Shown in pieces: positions 8,925 to 17,838 of a stretch of 54,763 nt of DNA (positions are counted from its first letter, which is position 1; the number at the start of each line of letters is the position of its first letter). The position numbers and the translations under genes are program-made. Origin of the DNA: Macromonas nakdongensis (GTDB taxonomy: Bacteria; Pseudomonadota; Gammaproteobacteria; Burkholderiales; Burkholderiaceae_C). Under the pieces are notes generated by a model, which saw only the letters and a list, made by a program, of their open reading frames with translations, was not told the origin of the DNA and did no database searches. The stretch is from NCBI RefSeq assembly GCF_002837145.1, contig NZ_NWMV01000041.1:1-54763 (forward strand), in the 5' to 3' direction.

Positions 8925-10817
8925 TCAGGCGTCGGCGCCAACGATTTTCAAACTGGCGCCCGTTTTCAGCAGCTCGGCGAAGCGTTCGCGCACGCTGCGC
9001 TCGATGCCCGCCGCGTCCAAGCCCAGCAGGGACAGGAGTTTGACCGGATCGCCGTGCTCGACGAAGCGGTCGGGCAGGCCCAGCGTCAGCACCGGCAGGG
9101 TCAGGCCCTGGGTCTGCAGCGCTTCCAGCACCGCACCGCCCGCCCCCCCGGGCAAGGCGCCCTCTTCCACGGTGACCAAAGCCTCGTGCGAACCGGCGAG
9201 TTCGTGCAGCAGGTCCAGGTCCAGCGGCTTGGCCCAGCGCATGTTGGCCACGGTGGCGTTCAGGGTTTCGCCGGCTTGCAGGGCCGGGTACAACAGCGTG
9301 CCGAAAGCCAGGATGGCCACACCCCGACCGCGGCGGCGCACCTCACCCTTGCCAAAAGGCAGGCCCGCCAGGGTCGCAGGCAGTGGCGTGCCCGCCCCCG
9401 AGCCGCGGGGGTAGCGCACGGCCACCGGGTGGTTCTGTTCGTGTGCGGTGGACAGCAGGCCGTAGCACTCGGCCTCGTCGGCCGGGCAGGCGATCGACAC
9501 ATTCGGCACGCAACGCAGGAAGGGGATGTCGTAGGCACCGGCGTGGGTGGGGCCGTCGGCACCGACGATGCCGGCGCGGTCCAGCGCGAACACCACCGGC
9601 AGGTTCTGCAGGGCCACGTCGTGGATCAACTGGTCGTAGGCGCGCTGCAGGAAGGTGGAATAAATGGCCACCACGGGCTTCAGGCCCTCGCAGGCCAGGC
9701 CGGCGGCGAAGGTCACGGCGTGCTGCTCGGCAATGCCCACGTCGTGGTAACGGTCGGGGAATTTCTGGTGGAACTCCACCATGCCCGAGCCCTCGCGCAT
9801 GGCGGGGGTGATACCGACCAGCCGCGGGTCGTGCGCGGCCATGTCGCACAGCCACTGGCCAAACACCTGGCTGAAGGTCGGCTTGGGCGCCTGGGCGGGC
9901 TTTTGCAGGCCCACGCTCGGGTCGAACTTGCCGGGGCCGTGGTAGGCGATCGGGTCGGCCTCGGCCAGCTTGTAGCCCTGGCCTTTTTTGGTGACGACGT
10001 GCAGGAATTGCGGGCCGTCGAGCTGGCGGATGTTTTCCAACGTGGGAATCAGGCTGTCGAGGTCGTGGCCGTCGATCGGGCCGATGTAGTTGAAGCCAAA
10101 CTTCTCGAACAGCGTGGCCGGCACCACCATGCCCTTGGCCTGTTCTTCCAGGCGCTTGGCCAGCTCGAACAGCGGCGGCGCCACGCTCAGCACCTGCTTG
10201 CCCACGTGCTTGGCGGCCGAGTAGAAACGCCCACTCATCAGCTGCGCCAGGTAGCGGTTGAGCGCCCCTACCGGCGGGCTGATCGACATGTCGTTGTCGT
10301 TGAGGATGACGAGCAGGCGGCTGTCGCTGACGCCGGCGTTGTTCAGCGCCTCGAAGGCCATGCCGGCGGTCATGGCACCGTCACCGATCACGGCGATGGC
10401 GTGGCGGTGCTCGCCCTTTTGTTTGGAAGCCAGGGCCATGCCCAGGGCGGCCGAAATGCTGGTGGACGAGTGCGCGGTGCCGAAGGCGTCGTACTCGCTC
10501 TCGCTGCGCAGCGGGAAGCCGCTGACGCCGCCCAGCTGGCGCAGGGTGTGCATGCGACCGCGCCGGCCGGTCAGGATTTTGTGCGGGTAGGTCTGGTGGC
10601 CCACGTCCCAGACGACGCGGTCGTGCGGCGTGTCGAACACGTAGTGCAGCGCCACCGTCAGCTCCACCGTGCCCAGGTTGGAGCTGAGGTGCCCGCCGGT
10701 CTTGGCCACGCTGTGCAGCAGGAACTCGCGCAGCTCGTCGGCCAGCGGACGCAAGGCGGTGCGCGGCAGGCGCCGCAGGTCGGACGGGGCGTGGATGGTG
10801 TCGAGCAATCCGGTCAT
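8925..10817 (-). CDS. dxs: 1-deoxy-D-xylulose-5-phosphate synthase
   Basis: This thiamine-diphosphate enzyme condenses pyruvate and glyceraldehyde 3-phosphate, the entry step of the MEP isoprenoid pathway. It has 630 residues, as expected. Conserved blocks are GHLSSNLG (43-50), [16 protein letters not shown] (70-85), [14 protein letters not shown], the cofactor motif [18 protein letters not shown] (145-162) and, in the pyrimidine-binding domain, [15 protein letters not shown] and [19 protein letters not shown]. The ATG at 10817 begins [18 protein letters not shown], the normal family start. It is preceded by ispA and xseB on the same strand, the usual Burkholderiales order. Confidence 0.97.
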   Translation of the reverse strand: MTGLLDTIHAPSDLRRLPRTALRPLADELREFLLHSVAKTGGHLSSNLGTVELTVALHYVFDTPHDRVVWDVGHQTYPHKILTGRRGRMHTLRQLGGVSGFPLRSESEYDAFGTAHSSTSISAALGMALASKQKGEHRHAIAVIGDGAMTAGMAFEALNNAGVSDSRLLVILNDNDMSISPPVGALNRYLAQLMSGRFYSAAKHVGKQVLSVAPPLFELAKRLEEQAKGMVVPATLFEKFGFNYIGPIDGHDLDSLIPTLENIRQLDGPQFLHVVTKKGQGYKLAEADPIAYHGPGKFDPSVGLQKPAQAPKPTFSQVFGQWLCDMAAHDPRLVGITPAMREGSGMVEFHQKFPDRYHDVGIAEQHAVTFAAGLACEGLKPVVAIYSTFLQRAYDQLIHDVALQNLPVVFALDRAGIVGADGPTHAGAYDIPFLRCVPNVSIACPADEAECYGLLSTAHEQNHPVAVRYPRGSGAGTPLPATLAGLPFGKGEVRRRGRGVAILAFGTLLYPALQAGETLNATVANMRWAKPLDLDLLHELAGSHEALVTVEEGALPGGAGGAVLEALQTQGLTLPVLTLGLPDRFVEHGDPVKLLSLLGLDAAGIERSVRERFAELLKTGASLKIVGADA

Positions 10818-10848
10818 GGTGGGTGCCTCGTGCGGGTTCGGGCCGGGG

Positions 10849-11763
10849 TCAATGGGTGCGGCGCACCACGCTGTGGGCCAGGTGCTCCAGGGCGTGCGGC
10901 GCGGGCAGGCCACCGCCGTGCAGGGCCTGCAAGGCCTGTTCCAACAGGCCTTGGGCGTAGGCCTGGGCCCCCGCCAGCCCGAGCAGGGCCACGAAAGTGG
11001 GCTTGTCGGCGGCGGCGTCCTTGCCCGCGGTTTTGCCCAGGGTCGCGGAATCGGCGGTCACGTCGAGCACGTCGTCCACCACCTGGAAGGCCAGGCCCAG
11101 GGCCCGGCCATAGGCGTCGAGCGCGGCGGTCTGCGCGGCACTGGCGCCGGCGGCCAGGGCCCCCAGGCGCACGCTGGCCAGCAGCAAGGCCCCGGTCTTG
11201 CGGCGGTGCATGTCTTCCAGTTGGGGCTGGGACAAGACCTGACCCACGCCAGCCAGGTCGATGGCCTGGCCGCCGGCCATGCCTTCGTGGCCGGACGCAC
11301 GGGCCAGCACCCGGCACAGGCGGGCGGCGAGGGCTTCGTCCAGGCCCGCTTCGTCGGGCAGCAGCAGCTCGAACGCCAGGGCCTGCAGGGCATCGCCGGC
11401 CAGCAGCGCCTGGGCTTCGCCGTAGCGCACGTGCACGGTGGGCTTGCCCCGGCGCAGCACGTCGTTGTCCATGCAGGGCATGTCGTCGTGCACCAGGGAA
11501 TAGGCGTGGATCAATTCGACCGCACAGGCCCCGCGCAAGGCCAGAGGCGGGGCGTCCGATTCGGTGTGTCCGCCCACGGCCTGGGCGGCCGCGATGGTCA
11601 GCAAGGGGCGCAGGCGCTTCCCGCCGTCCAGCACGGCGTAGCGCATGGCATCCCCCAATCCGGCGGGTGCGTCCCCAGGCACCCACGCCTCCAGGGCGCG
11701 CTCCACCGTGGCCAGTTGCTGGTGGGACCAGGCGGCAAAATCCCAGGCGGCAGGCGCGCTCAT
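10849..11763 (-). CDS. ispA: polyprenyl (farnesyl/geranyl) diphosphate synthase
   Basis: The enzyme builds geranyl and farnesyl diphosphate from isopentenyl and dimethylallyl diphosphate. It has 304 residues. Both Asp-rich motifs are present: [12 protein letters not shown] in the first and [13 protein letters not shown] in the second, together with GGKRLRPLL and the MAGGQAIDL segment. The ATG at 11763 overlaps the xseB stop (ATGA), so the pair is coupled. Dxs, 31 bases downstream, makes the pathway's precursor. Confidence 0.96.
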   Translation of the reverse strand: MSAPAAWDFAAWSHQQLATVERALEAWVPGDAPAGLGDAMRYAVLDGGKRLRPLLTIAAAQAVGGHTESDAPPLALRGACAVELIHAYSLVHDDMPCMDNDVLRRGKPTVHVRYGEAQALLAGDALQALAFELLLPDEAGLDEALAARLCRVLARASGHEGMAGGQAIDLAGVGQVLSQPQLEDMHRRKTGALLLASVRLGALAAGASAAQTAALDAYGRALGLAFQVVDDVLDVTADSATLGKTAGKDAAADKPTFVALLGLAGAQAYAQGLLEQALQALHGGGLPAPHALEHLAHSVVRRTH

Positions 11764-12002
11764 GCCCCGGCCGTCCAGTTCTTCAACTCGCCGCCGTCCA
11801 TCACCTGGATCTGCTGCTCCACGGCGTCGAGCCGTTCGCGGCAAAACGCCAACAGGGCGGCACCGCGCTGGTACTGGCCCAACAGCTCGTCCAGCGGCAG
11901 CTGGCCCGCGTCCAGGCGCGCCACCAAGGCTTCGAGTTCCTGCACCGCGGCCTCGTAGCTGGCGGGCAGGGCCGGGGTCGTGGAAGTGGGCGTCTTGGGC
12001 AT
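11760..12002 (-). CDS. xseB: exodeoxyribonuclease VII small subunit
   Basis: This 80-residue subunit combines with XseA (not in the window) to degrade single-stranded DNA. The family signature is clear: [40 protein letters not shown], followed by [12 protein letters not shown]. The short N-terminal [13 protein letters not shown] is variable in relatives. It is the first gene of the xseB-ispA-dxs group and is divergent from the Rieske oxygenase operon. Confidence 0.96.
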   Translation of the reverse strand: MPKTPTSTTPALPASYEAAVQELEALVARLDAGQLPLDELLGQYQRGAALLAFCRERLDAVEQQIQVMDGGELKNWTAGA

Positions 12003-12086
12003 GGGGCGGGACTGACAAAACCTGCGATTTTAGGCGCTTCCGGGCCACCCTGCCCGGCCCACAGCCCCCGAAAACCACCCCCGGGG

Positions 12087-12092
12087 TACAAT
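12087..12092 (+). promoter_or_regulatory. candidate -10 box for the Rieske oxygenase operon
   Basis: A TACAAT hexamer lies 118 bases before the Rieske gene ATG. It would give a leader of about 110 bases, which contains a small inverted repeat (CAACTC ... GAGTTG, 12107-12122). No clear -35 box was found. The rest of 12003-12210 shows no gene. Confidence 0.35.
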
Positions 12093-12210
12093 CCCGCTCC
12101 TTTTTCAACTCAATGGGAGTTGTTTCACCCTTCCCGCGCTGATTCGTTCACTCGTCTCATAAAGCGCTTCCCTGCCCCTTCATAGGGGGAGTCTTTAGGT
12201 CAGGACCGTC

Positions 12211-13362
12211 ATGTCTGATTTGAGTCTTCAATTGCAGCAGGCCGCAAGCCAATTGCCCGTTTCCAGTTACTTCGACGAGGCGCTGTTCCAGCGCGAACTG
12301 GAGACCATCTTTCAGCGCGGGCCCCGCTATGTGGGGCACACCAACGCCGTTCCCAACGTCGGCGACTACCACGCCTTGCCCCAGGAGGGCGAAGGCCGCG
12401 CCCTGGTGCGCACCGCCAACGGGGTGGAACTGGTCAGCAACGTCTGCCGCCACCGCCAGGCCGTCATGCTCAAAGGGCGCGGTAACCTGGGTGAGGCCAA
12501 GGCCGGCCACGCCGCCGGCAACATCGTGTGCCCGCTGCACCGCTGGACATACAGCGGCGGCTCGGCCATGGGCCAGTTGGGCGAACTCATCGGCGCGCCC
12601 CACTTCGCGCAAGACCCCTGCCTGAACCTGCAGCGCTACCCGCTGCGCGAGTGGAACGGCCTGCTGTTTGAAGACAACGGCCGCGACATTGAAGCCGATC
12701 TGGCCCACATGGGCCCCGCGTCCACCCTCAGTTTTGACGGCATGGTATTGGGCCACGTGGAGTTGCACACCTGCCACTACAACTGGAAGACCTTCATCGA
12801 GGTCTATCTGGAGGACTACCACGTCGTGCCCTTCCACCCCGGGCTGGGCAACTTCGTGACCTGCGACGACCTGAAGTGGGAGTTCAAGCCCGAATACTCG
12901 GTGCAGACGGTGGGCGTGCAAAACCTGCTGGGCCAAAGCGGCAGCCCCACCTACCAGAAGTGGCACGACGTGCTGATGGCCTACCGCAACGGCGAACTGC
13001 CCGAGCAAGGCGCCGTGTGGCTGACCTACTACCCCCACATCATGGTGGAGTGGTACCCGCACGTGCTCACCGTGTCCACCCTGCACCCCCTGGGCGTGGA
13101 CAAGACCATGAACATGGTCGAGTTCTACTACCCCGAAGAGATCGCCGCCTTCGAGCCCGAATTCATGGCAGCGCAACGCGCCGCCTACATGGAAACCTGC
13201 ATCGAGGACGACGAAATCGCCGAGCGCATGGACGCCGGCCGCAAGGCCCTGTTCGAGCGTGGCACCAGCGAAGTCGGCCCTTACCAGAGCCCGATGGAAG
13301 ACGGCATGCAGCACTTCCACGAGTGGTACCGCGCCAAGCTGGGCGAACACCTGCAGGGGTAA
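12211..13362 (+). CDS. Rieske [2Fe-2S] non-heme iron oxygenase, alpha subunit
   Basis: This 383-residue protein has the architecture of the large subunit of ring-hydroxylating and related oxygenases. The Rieske cluster ligands are Cys79-x-His81 (NVCRHRQAVML) and Cys107-x2-His110 (IVCPLHRWTYSG). The mononuclear iron site is the YLEDYHVVPFHPGLG segment with His204 and His209. The substrate is unknown; similar proteins act on aromatic acids or quaternary amines, and no beta subunit, ferredoxin or reductase lies nearby. AGGA seven bases before the ATG serves as ribosome site. It is followed in the same direction by a transporter and a sulfurtransferase. Confidence 0.9.
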   Translation: MSDLSLQLQQAASQLPVSSYFDEALFQRELETIFQRGPRYVGHTNAVPNVGDYHALPQEGEGRALVRTANGVELVSNVCRHRQAVMLKGRGNLGEAKAGHAAGNIVCPLHRWTYSGGSAMGQLGELIGAPHFAQDPCLNLQRYPLREWNGLLFEDNGRDIEADLAHMGPASTLSFDGMVLGHVELHTCHYNWKTFIEVYLEDYHVVPFHPGLGNFVTCDDLKWEFKPEYSVQTVGVQNLLGQSGSPTYQKWHDVLMAYRNGELPEQGAVWLTYYPHIMVEWYPHVLTVSTLHPLGVDKTMNMVEFYYPEEIAAFEPEFMAAQRAAYMETCIEDDEIAERMDAGRKALFERGTSEVGPYQSPMEDGMQHFHEWYRAKLGEHLQG

Positions 13363-13410
13363 GCCATCGGCCCACGGCACGCGCAAGTCCGCCCGCTCCA
13401 GTCCCTGTGG

Positions 13411-14289
13411 ATGGTGCTGGGCGCCTTCCTGTTTGCCACCATGGGGGTGTGCATCAAGTACGCGTCGGTGCACTTCAACACCTTCGAGATCGTGGCCTAC
13501 CGTGGCCTGATCGGCGTGCTTTTTCTGGTGTTCGCCACCCGGGCCCGCGGCGTGTCGCTGCGCACCCAGGTGCCGGGAATGCACCTCTGGCGCAGCGTGG
13601 TCGGCGTCACCGCGCTGCTGACGTGGTTCTATTCCATCGCCCTGCTGCCGCTGGCCACGTCCATGACGCTGAACTACATGAGCAGCATCTGGATTGCCAC
13701 CTTCCTGCTGGGCGGCAGCCTGTTGCTGCAGAAAGCGCCTGCGCCCTTGCGCCAGCAAGGGCCGCTGTTTGTCACGGTGCTGGCCGGTTTTGCCGGGGTG
13801 GCCCTGGTGCTGCGCCCCACCTTCGGGGCCGACCAGGTGCTGGGCGGACTCTCGGGTTTGATGTCGGGCCTGGTGTCGGCCCTGGCCTACCTGCAGGTGG
13901 CGGCTTTGTCGCGCGCCGGCGAACCCGAAAGCCGCACCGTGTTCTATTTCTCCCTGGGGGCGGCCGGCGTTGGCCTGCTCGGCATGGCCGTGGTTGGCGC
14001 CCACGCCTGGACCTGGCCCACGGCCCTGTGGCTGCTACCCATCGGCCTGCTGGCGGTGCTGGGCCAGCTGTGCATGACGCGCGCTTACGCCAGCGGCGCC
14101 ACCCTGGTGGTGGCCAATCTGCAATACTCCGGCATCGCGTTCGCGGGCCTGTACAGCCTGGTGATCTTCGGCGACGCATTGCCGCTGGTCGGCTGGCTGG
14201 GCATGGCGCTCATCGTGGCCAGCGGCATCGCCGCCACCTTCCTGCGCGAACGCGCCGTGCCCCAGATGCCCGCCGAGGAACACGCATGA
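13411..14289 (+). CDS. DMT-superfamily (EamA) transporter
   Basis: This 292-residue inner-membrane protein has about ten hydrophobic segments arranged as two EamA repeats, the fold of small-metabolite exporters. Visible segments include FLFATMGVCIKYASVHFNTFEIVAYRGLIGVLFL in repeat one and LPIGLLAVLGQLCMTRAYA in repeat two. The ATG at 13411 leaves a very short N terminus before helix one. No other normal start codon exists after the in-frame stop of the Rieske gene 48 bases upstream. Its stop overlaps the next start (ATGA). The substrate is unknown. Confidence 0.88.
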   Translation: MVLGAFLFATMGVCIKYASVHFNTFEIVAYRGLIGVLFLVFATRARGVSLRTQVPGMHLWRSVVGVTALLTWFYSIALLPLATSMTLNYMSSIWIATFLLGGSLLLQKAPAPLRQQGPLFVTVLAGFAGVALVLRPTFGADQVLGGLSGLMSGLVSALAYLQVAALSRAGEPESRTVFYFSLGAAGVGLLGMAVVGAHAWTWPTALWLLPIGLLAVLGQLCMTRAYASGATLVVANLQYSGIAFAGLYSLVIFGDALPLVGWLGMALIVASGIAATFLRERAVPQMPAEEHA

Positions 14290-15158
14290 CCACCCCCTAC
14301 ACCACCCTCATCAGCGCCGAACAGCTCATGGCCCTGCACGCCAGTGGCAGCCCGCCCCTGGTGTTCGACTGCAGCTTCGACCTGACGGCCCCCGACGCCG
14401 GCGAACGCCTGTACGCCGAGGCCCACCTGCCGGGCGCTGTGTACATGCACCTGGACCGTGACCTGAGCGACAAAACCGGCGCGGCGGACGCGGCCTCGGG
14501 CGGACGCCATCCCCTGCCCAGCCGCGAACGCTTCGCCACCCGCCTGCGCGAACGCGGCCTGGACCTGGACCGCCAAGTGGTGGTGTACGACCGGCAAGGC
14601 GGCCATTTCTGCGTGCGACTCTGGTGGATGCTGCGCTGGTGCGGCCACACCGCGGTGGCCGTGCTCGACGGCGGCCTGCCCGCCTGGCAAGGGGCCGGTG
14701 GCGCCCTCGAAACCGGCACGCCCATCAAGGCGCCGGCTCACGGCACGTTCATGCTGCGGCCCAGCACGGTCACGGCCCACGGCGCCCAGCACCTGCTGCA
14801 GCGGCTGGGCCAGCCCGAACAAACCGTGGTGGACGCCCGGGCCCGGGCCCGCTTCACCGGCGAGGTGGAACCGCTGGACCCGGTGGCGGGCCACATCCCC
14901 GGGGCCTTGAACCGCCCTTTCACCGACAACTTCCTGCCCGACGGCCGCTTCAAGCCCGCCGCCCAACTGCGGGCCGAATTCGAAGCCTTGCTGAACGGTC
15001 GCCCCGCCAGCAGCGTGGTCCACCACTGTGGCAGCGGCGTCACCGCCACCCCCAACGTGCTGGCCATGGAAATTGCCGGCCTGGGCCACACGGCCCTGTT
15101 CCCGGGCAGCTGGAGCGAATGGTGCCAGACCCCCGGCGCACCCTGCGCCCGGGGCTGA
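14286..15158 (+). CDS. sseA: thiosulfate/3-mercaptopyruvate sulfurtransferase (two-domain rhodanese)
   Basis: This 290-residue enzyme transfers sulfur to cyanide or thiols. It has two rhodanese domains. The N-terminal one is structural (VFDCSFDL ... GAVYMHLDRDLSD), and the C-terminal one holds the catalytic loop HHCGSGVTATPNVLAME (Cys near residue 247), whose CGSGVTA form matches the 3-mercaptopyruvate type of E. coli SseA. Its ATG overlaps the EamA gene stop. It is convergent with the LuxR-type regulator gene, with only four bases between the stops. Confidence 0.93.
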   Translation: MTTPYTTLISAEQLMALHASGSPPLVFDCSFDLTAPDAGERLYAEAHLPGAVYMHLDRDLSDKTGAADAASGGRHPLPSRERFATRLRERGLDLDRQVVVYDRQGGHFCVRLWWMLRWCGHTAVAVLDGGLPAWQGAGGALETGTPIKAPAHGTFMLRPSTVTAHGAQHLLQRLGQPEQTVVDARARARFTGEVEPLDPVAGHIPGALNRPFTDNFLPDGRFKPAAQLRAEFEALLNGRPASSVVHHCGSGVTATPNVLAMEIAGLGHTALFPGSWSEWCQTPGAPCARG

Positions 15159-15162
15159 AGGA

Positions 15163-15894
15163 TCAGGCCTCGGCGGCCAGGCCGTGGCGGTGGGCGAAGG
15201 CGTACAACTCGACCCGGTTGCCCAGGCCCAGCTTGCTGTAAACCGAGGTCAGGTGGTTGCGCAAGGTGTTTTCGCTGATGCGCATGCGCTGCGCCAGCAC
15301 CTTGCCAGGGGCCGAGGCGTCGGCCGCGAGCGCCGCCACCATCTGCCGTTCACGCGCCGTCAGCAAGCCCAGCCGGGCTTTCTCGGGATCGTCGTTGCGC
15401 CCGGTCTTCTGGCGGGCCAGTTCCAGAAAAATGCGGCCGGTGGCGGTGCGGTCGATCCAGACCTCACCGGCCTGCACCTTGGCAATCGCCTTGAGCAGCA
15501 CGTCGGGGGCCTCGCGCTTGCCCACCACGCCGCGTGCGCCGGCCAGCACCGCGCTGTCGTACACCGTCGTGTCGCCCGAACTGGTCACGGCCAACAATTT
15601 GGCAGAAGTCTGGGCGTGCAGATGGGTCAGGGCTTCGCTGTCCTCCTCGCCATCCAGGTCGTACACCACCACATCGGGGCGCCATTCGGCTGCCCGCAAC
15701 ACCCCCTCGGCGGCGGAGGACACGCAGCCCACGCAGGTCAAGCCCTGGGGCTCCGATGCCAGCAGACGTTCCAGGCCCCAGGCCGACAGAGGCAGTGCCA
15801 CCACCATCACCCGGGTGGGGGCCGCGGCACGCCCTGTGGGGGCGCTGTGGCGCTGGGACGATTGGACCAAAACAGGGGCGATGAAGTCGTTCAT
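15163..15894 (-). CDS. LuxR/NarL-type response regulator with atypical receiver
   Basis: This 243-residue protein is a putative transcription regulator. A receiver-like domain (about residues 27-145) carries a candidate phosphoacceptor Asp79 (VVVYDLDGEED), a Thr/Ser pair (VTSSGD) and Lys126. However, the acidic pair that binds magnesium is replaced by Ala33-Leu34 (VMVVALPLSAWG), so normal phosphorylation is doubtful. The C-terminal LuxR helix-turn-helix covers about 177-240 (LTARERQMVAAL ... ISENTLRNHLTSVYSKLGL). No histidine kinase is adjacent. I chose the ATG at 15894 (MNDFIAP); an ATG three codons earlier is possible. A role in controlling the nearby EPS genes is inference. Confidence 0.85.
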   Translation of the reverse strand: MNDFIAPVLVQSSQRHSAPTGRAAAPTRVMVVALPLSAWGLERLLASEPQGLTCVGCVSSAAEGVLRAAEWRPDVVVYDLDGEEDSEALTHLHAQTSAKLLAVTSSGDTTVYDSAVLAGARGVVGKREAPDVLLKAIAKVQAGEVWIDRTATGRIFLELARQKTGRNDDPEKARLGLLTARERQMVAALAADASAPGKVLAQRMRISENTLRNHLTSVYSKLGLGNRVELYAFAHRHGLAAEA

Positions 15895-15934
15895 TCCAAC
15901 CATACCGAACCAGCCGCGAAATGGTTTCAAACGC

Positions 15935-17053
15935 TCAGGCGCGGGCGTCGCCCCAGCGCAAGGGGAAGCGGTCGTCACCGACGTAAGTGGCGTTGCCCAG
16001 TCGGTCCACGCAGTAGCTGGGCGAGACGATCATGTCCTGGAACAGCATGCCGGCACCGATGCGGGTGTATTCGAACAACACGCTGCGCTCCACCCGGGAA
16101 CCGGCCCGCACATGGCTGCCGTGCCCGATCCAGGCCGGTCCGATGATGCTGCAGCCCGGCTCCAGCTTGACGCTGGAACCCAGGTACACCGGCCCCTGCA
16201 CGTGCACCGTGTTCCAGTCGACCTTGGTGTTCAGTCCCACCCACACCCCGGGCTTGACCTCGGTGCCCGGCATGCGCATTTCGGCCACCTCGCCACGCAG
16301 TACCCGCTGCAGCACCGACCAGTAGTCGCTCACCCGACCGATGTCGATCCAGTTGAAAAAACGGTCCTGGGCGTAGAACGGCAGGCCCTGCTCCACCAGC
16401 ATGGGAAACAGCTCGCTGCCGATGTCGAACACCTTGTCCTGCGGCACCAGGTCGAGCACCGCCGGCTCGAAGATGTAAATACCCGTGCTGGCCAGGGTGG
16501 ACTTGGCCTCGGCGGGCTTGGGTTTTTCCTGAAAGGACTGCACCTTGCCGTCTTTGTCCGCCACCACAATGCCGTAGTTGTTCACCTGGTCGCGCGGCAC
16601 GTCCAGCGTCACCACGCTGGCCAGGGCGCCCTTGTGCTTGTGCTCGTGCAGGGCCGCGCCAATGTCCAGGTCGATCAGTGCATCGCCACAGATGACCAGC
16701 GTGGTTTCATCGAAAAAGCCGCTGTTGTCCTGGATGTGGCGCATGCCCCCGGCCGAGCCCAGGGGACGGGGCAGGATGTCGCCGTGGTCGTAGACCCCTT
16801 CATAAGAGTAGCCAATCTCCACACCCCAGCGGTGCCCATCGCGGAAGTACTCCTCGATCTTGCGGTGGTTGTAGGCCACGTTCACCATGATCTGGGTGAT
16901 GCCGTGCCGCGCCAGGTGCTCGATCAGGTACTCCATCACCGGCTTGCCCAGAATCGGCACCATCGGTTTGGGCAAATCCTTGGTGAGTGGTCGCACGCGG
17001 GTGCCTTGCCCCGCGGCCAGAATCATGCCTTTTGCCATTGCGTTTGCTCCCAT
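15935..17053 (-). CDS. sugar-1-phosphate nucleotidyltransferase (mannose-1-phosphate guanylyltransferase-like)
   Basis: This 372-residue enzyme activates a sugar phosphate with a nucleotide. The catalytic domain starts MILAAGQGTRVRPLTKDLPK, with Mg-binding and product loops in VICGDALIDLD and FNWIDIGRVSDYW. The C-terminal third (about 255-372) has hexapeptide-like repeats of a left-handed beta helix (GPVYLGSSVKLEPGCSIIGPAWIG). This arrangement fits the GMPPB/GlmU-like group; whether it uses GTP/mannose-1-phosphate or UTP/glucose-1-phosphate is not decided by the sequence. GGAGGG precedes the ATG at 17053; an ATG five codons later is the alternative. It lies beside the EPS locus and probably feeds it. 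Confidence 0.85.
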   Translation of the reverse strand: MGANAMAKGMILAAGQGTRVRPLTKDLPKPMVPILGKPVMEYLIEHLARHGITQIMVNVAYNHRKIEEYFRDGHRWGVEIGYSYEGVYDHGDILPRPLGSAGGMRHIQDNSGFFDETTLVICGDALIDLDIGAALHEHKHKGALASVVTLDVPRDQVNNYGIVVADKDGKVQSFQEKPKPAEAKSTLASTGIYIFEPAVLDLVPQDKVFDIGSELFPMLVEQGLPFYAQDRFFNWIDIGRVSDYWSVLQRVLRGEVAEMRMPGTEVKPGVWVGLNTKVDWNTVHVQGPVYLGSSVKLEPGCSIIGPAWIGHGSHVRAGSRVERSVLFEYTRIGAGMLFQDMIVSPSYCVDRLGNATYVGDDRFPLRWGDARA

Positions 17054-17132
17054 TGCCACGCCCTCCGAAGGGTGGCCTAGGGCGGCATCATACGGGCTAA
17101 ATAACAGGCACTTAGTCCATTCAGACCATGCG

Positions 17133-17711
17133 TCACAAATCCGCCGGACGCGTGGCACTCCAAGGCAAGCCAAGCGCCGGCCGCTTGTGCGCCAGCTCAT
17201 CTTGGGCGCGGTGCAAGCGCTCTGCCAACGAATGCATCACCGCCAACAGCAGCTTGTTGCCCAAGCGCGGGGTCGTCAGCAAAATGTCGCGAAACGCCTG
17301 CCGCGTCAACACCGCCACGTCCACCGGCTCCAGCGCCACACAGGTCTTGCTGCGTGGCGTCTGGTCAATCATGGACATTTCCCCAATCGTGCGCCCCGGC
17401 CCCAAAGAAACCATCCGGTGGATTTGTCCAGCTTCGTCCTTGATCTGTAGTTCGACCCGACCTGTCATGAGGATGAGCATGAAAGACGAGTCGTCCCCCT
17501 CGCGCATCAGCACACAACCGCGCGGGGCCGAAAAACAGGTCATGTGGGCGCACAGCAATTGCGTGTCGGCTTCGTCCAAAGCCTCCAACAAGGTGGTGCG
17601 ACTCAAAATTTGATGGATGTCGTCCGCAAAAGCCAACGCCGACCCCAAACACTCGCACTGTGGGGGCAACAAATCGGGAGGCGTCGCTTTCATGTGTTCA
17701 AGTTTAACCAT
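17133..17711 (-). CDS. cyclic-nucleotide-binding domain protein without DNA-binding domain
   Basis: This 192-residue protein has one Crp-like nucleotide-binding domain (about residues 35-165) with recognisable beta-roll blocks: GCVLMREGDDSSFMLILMTGRVELQI and the phosphate-binding cassette LGPGRTIGEMSMIDQTPRS. The usual helix-turn-helix of Crp/Fnr proteins is missing; the protein ends with a helical HSLAERLHRAQDELAHKRP and a short tail. It therefore probably acts through a partner. It is divergent from epsA across 127 bases. An ATG at 17693 is an alternative start. Confidence 0.85.
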   Translation of the reverse strand: MVKLEHMKATPPDLLPPQCECLGSALAFADDIHQILSRTTLLEALDEADTQLLCAHMTCFSAPRGCVLMREGDDSSFMLILMTGRVELQIKDEAGQIHRMVSLGPGRTIGEMSMIDQTPRSKTCVALEPVDVAVLTRQAFRDILLTTPRLGNKLLLAVMHSLAERLHRAQDELAHKRPALGLPWSATRPADL

Positions 17712-17838
17712 GCGTTAAGGTTTTTTGGAATCGTCCGTTCAGACAATCGTCACCCCCTCAGTTGGCGGAATCCATGGACCGGTCAACCATGCCGTTTGGT
17801 AACATGACCGTGCTGTCACGCGCTCATCCAAAAAATCC

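Noticed and set aside
12113-12142. Eight-codon leader peptide (ATG to TGA) before the Rieske gene
   Set aside because: No ribosome binding site and no run of regulatory codons. The nearby inverted repeat is short and has no T tract for attenuation.
9054-12185. Very long plus-strand open frame (over 1,000 codons) opposite dxs-ispA-xseB
   Set aside because: It is a shadow of high-GC codon use. It has no known domain, is rich in Gly, Gln, His and Arg, and lies wholly opposite well-conserved genes.
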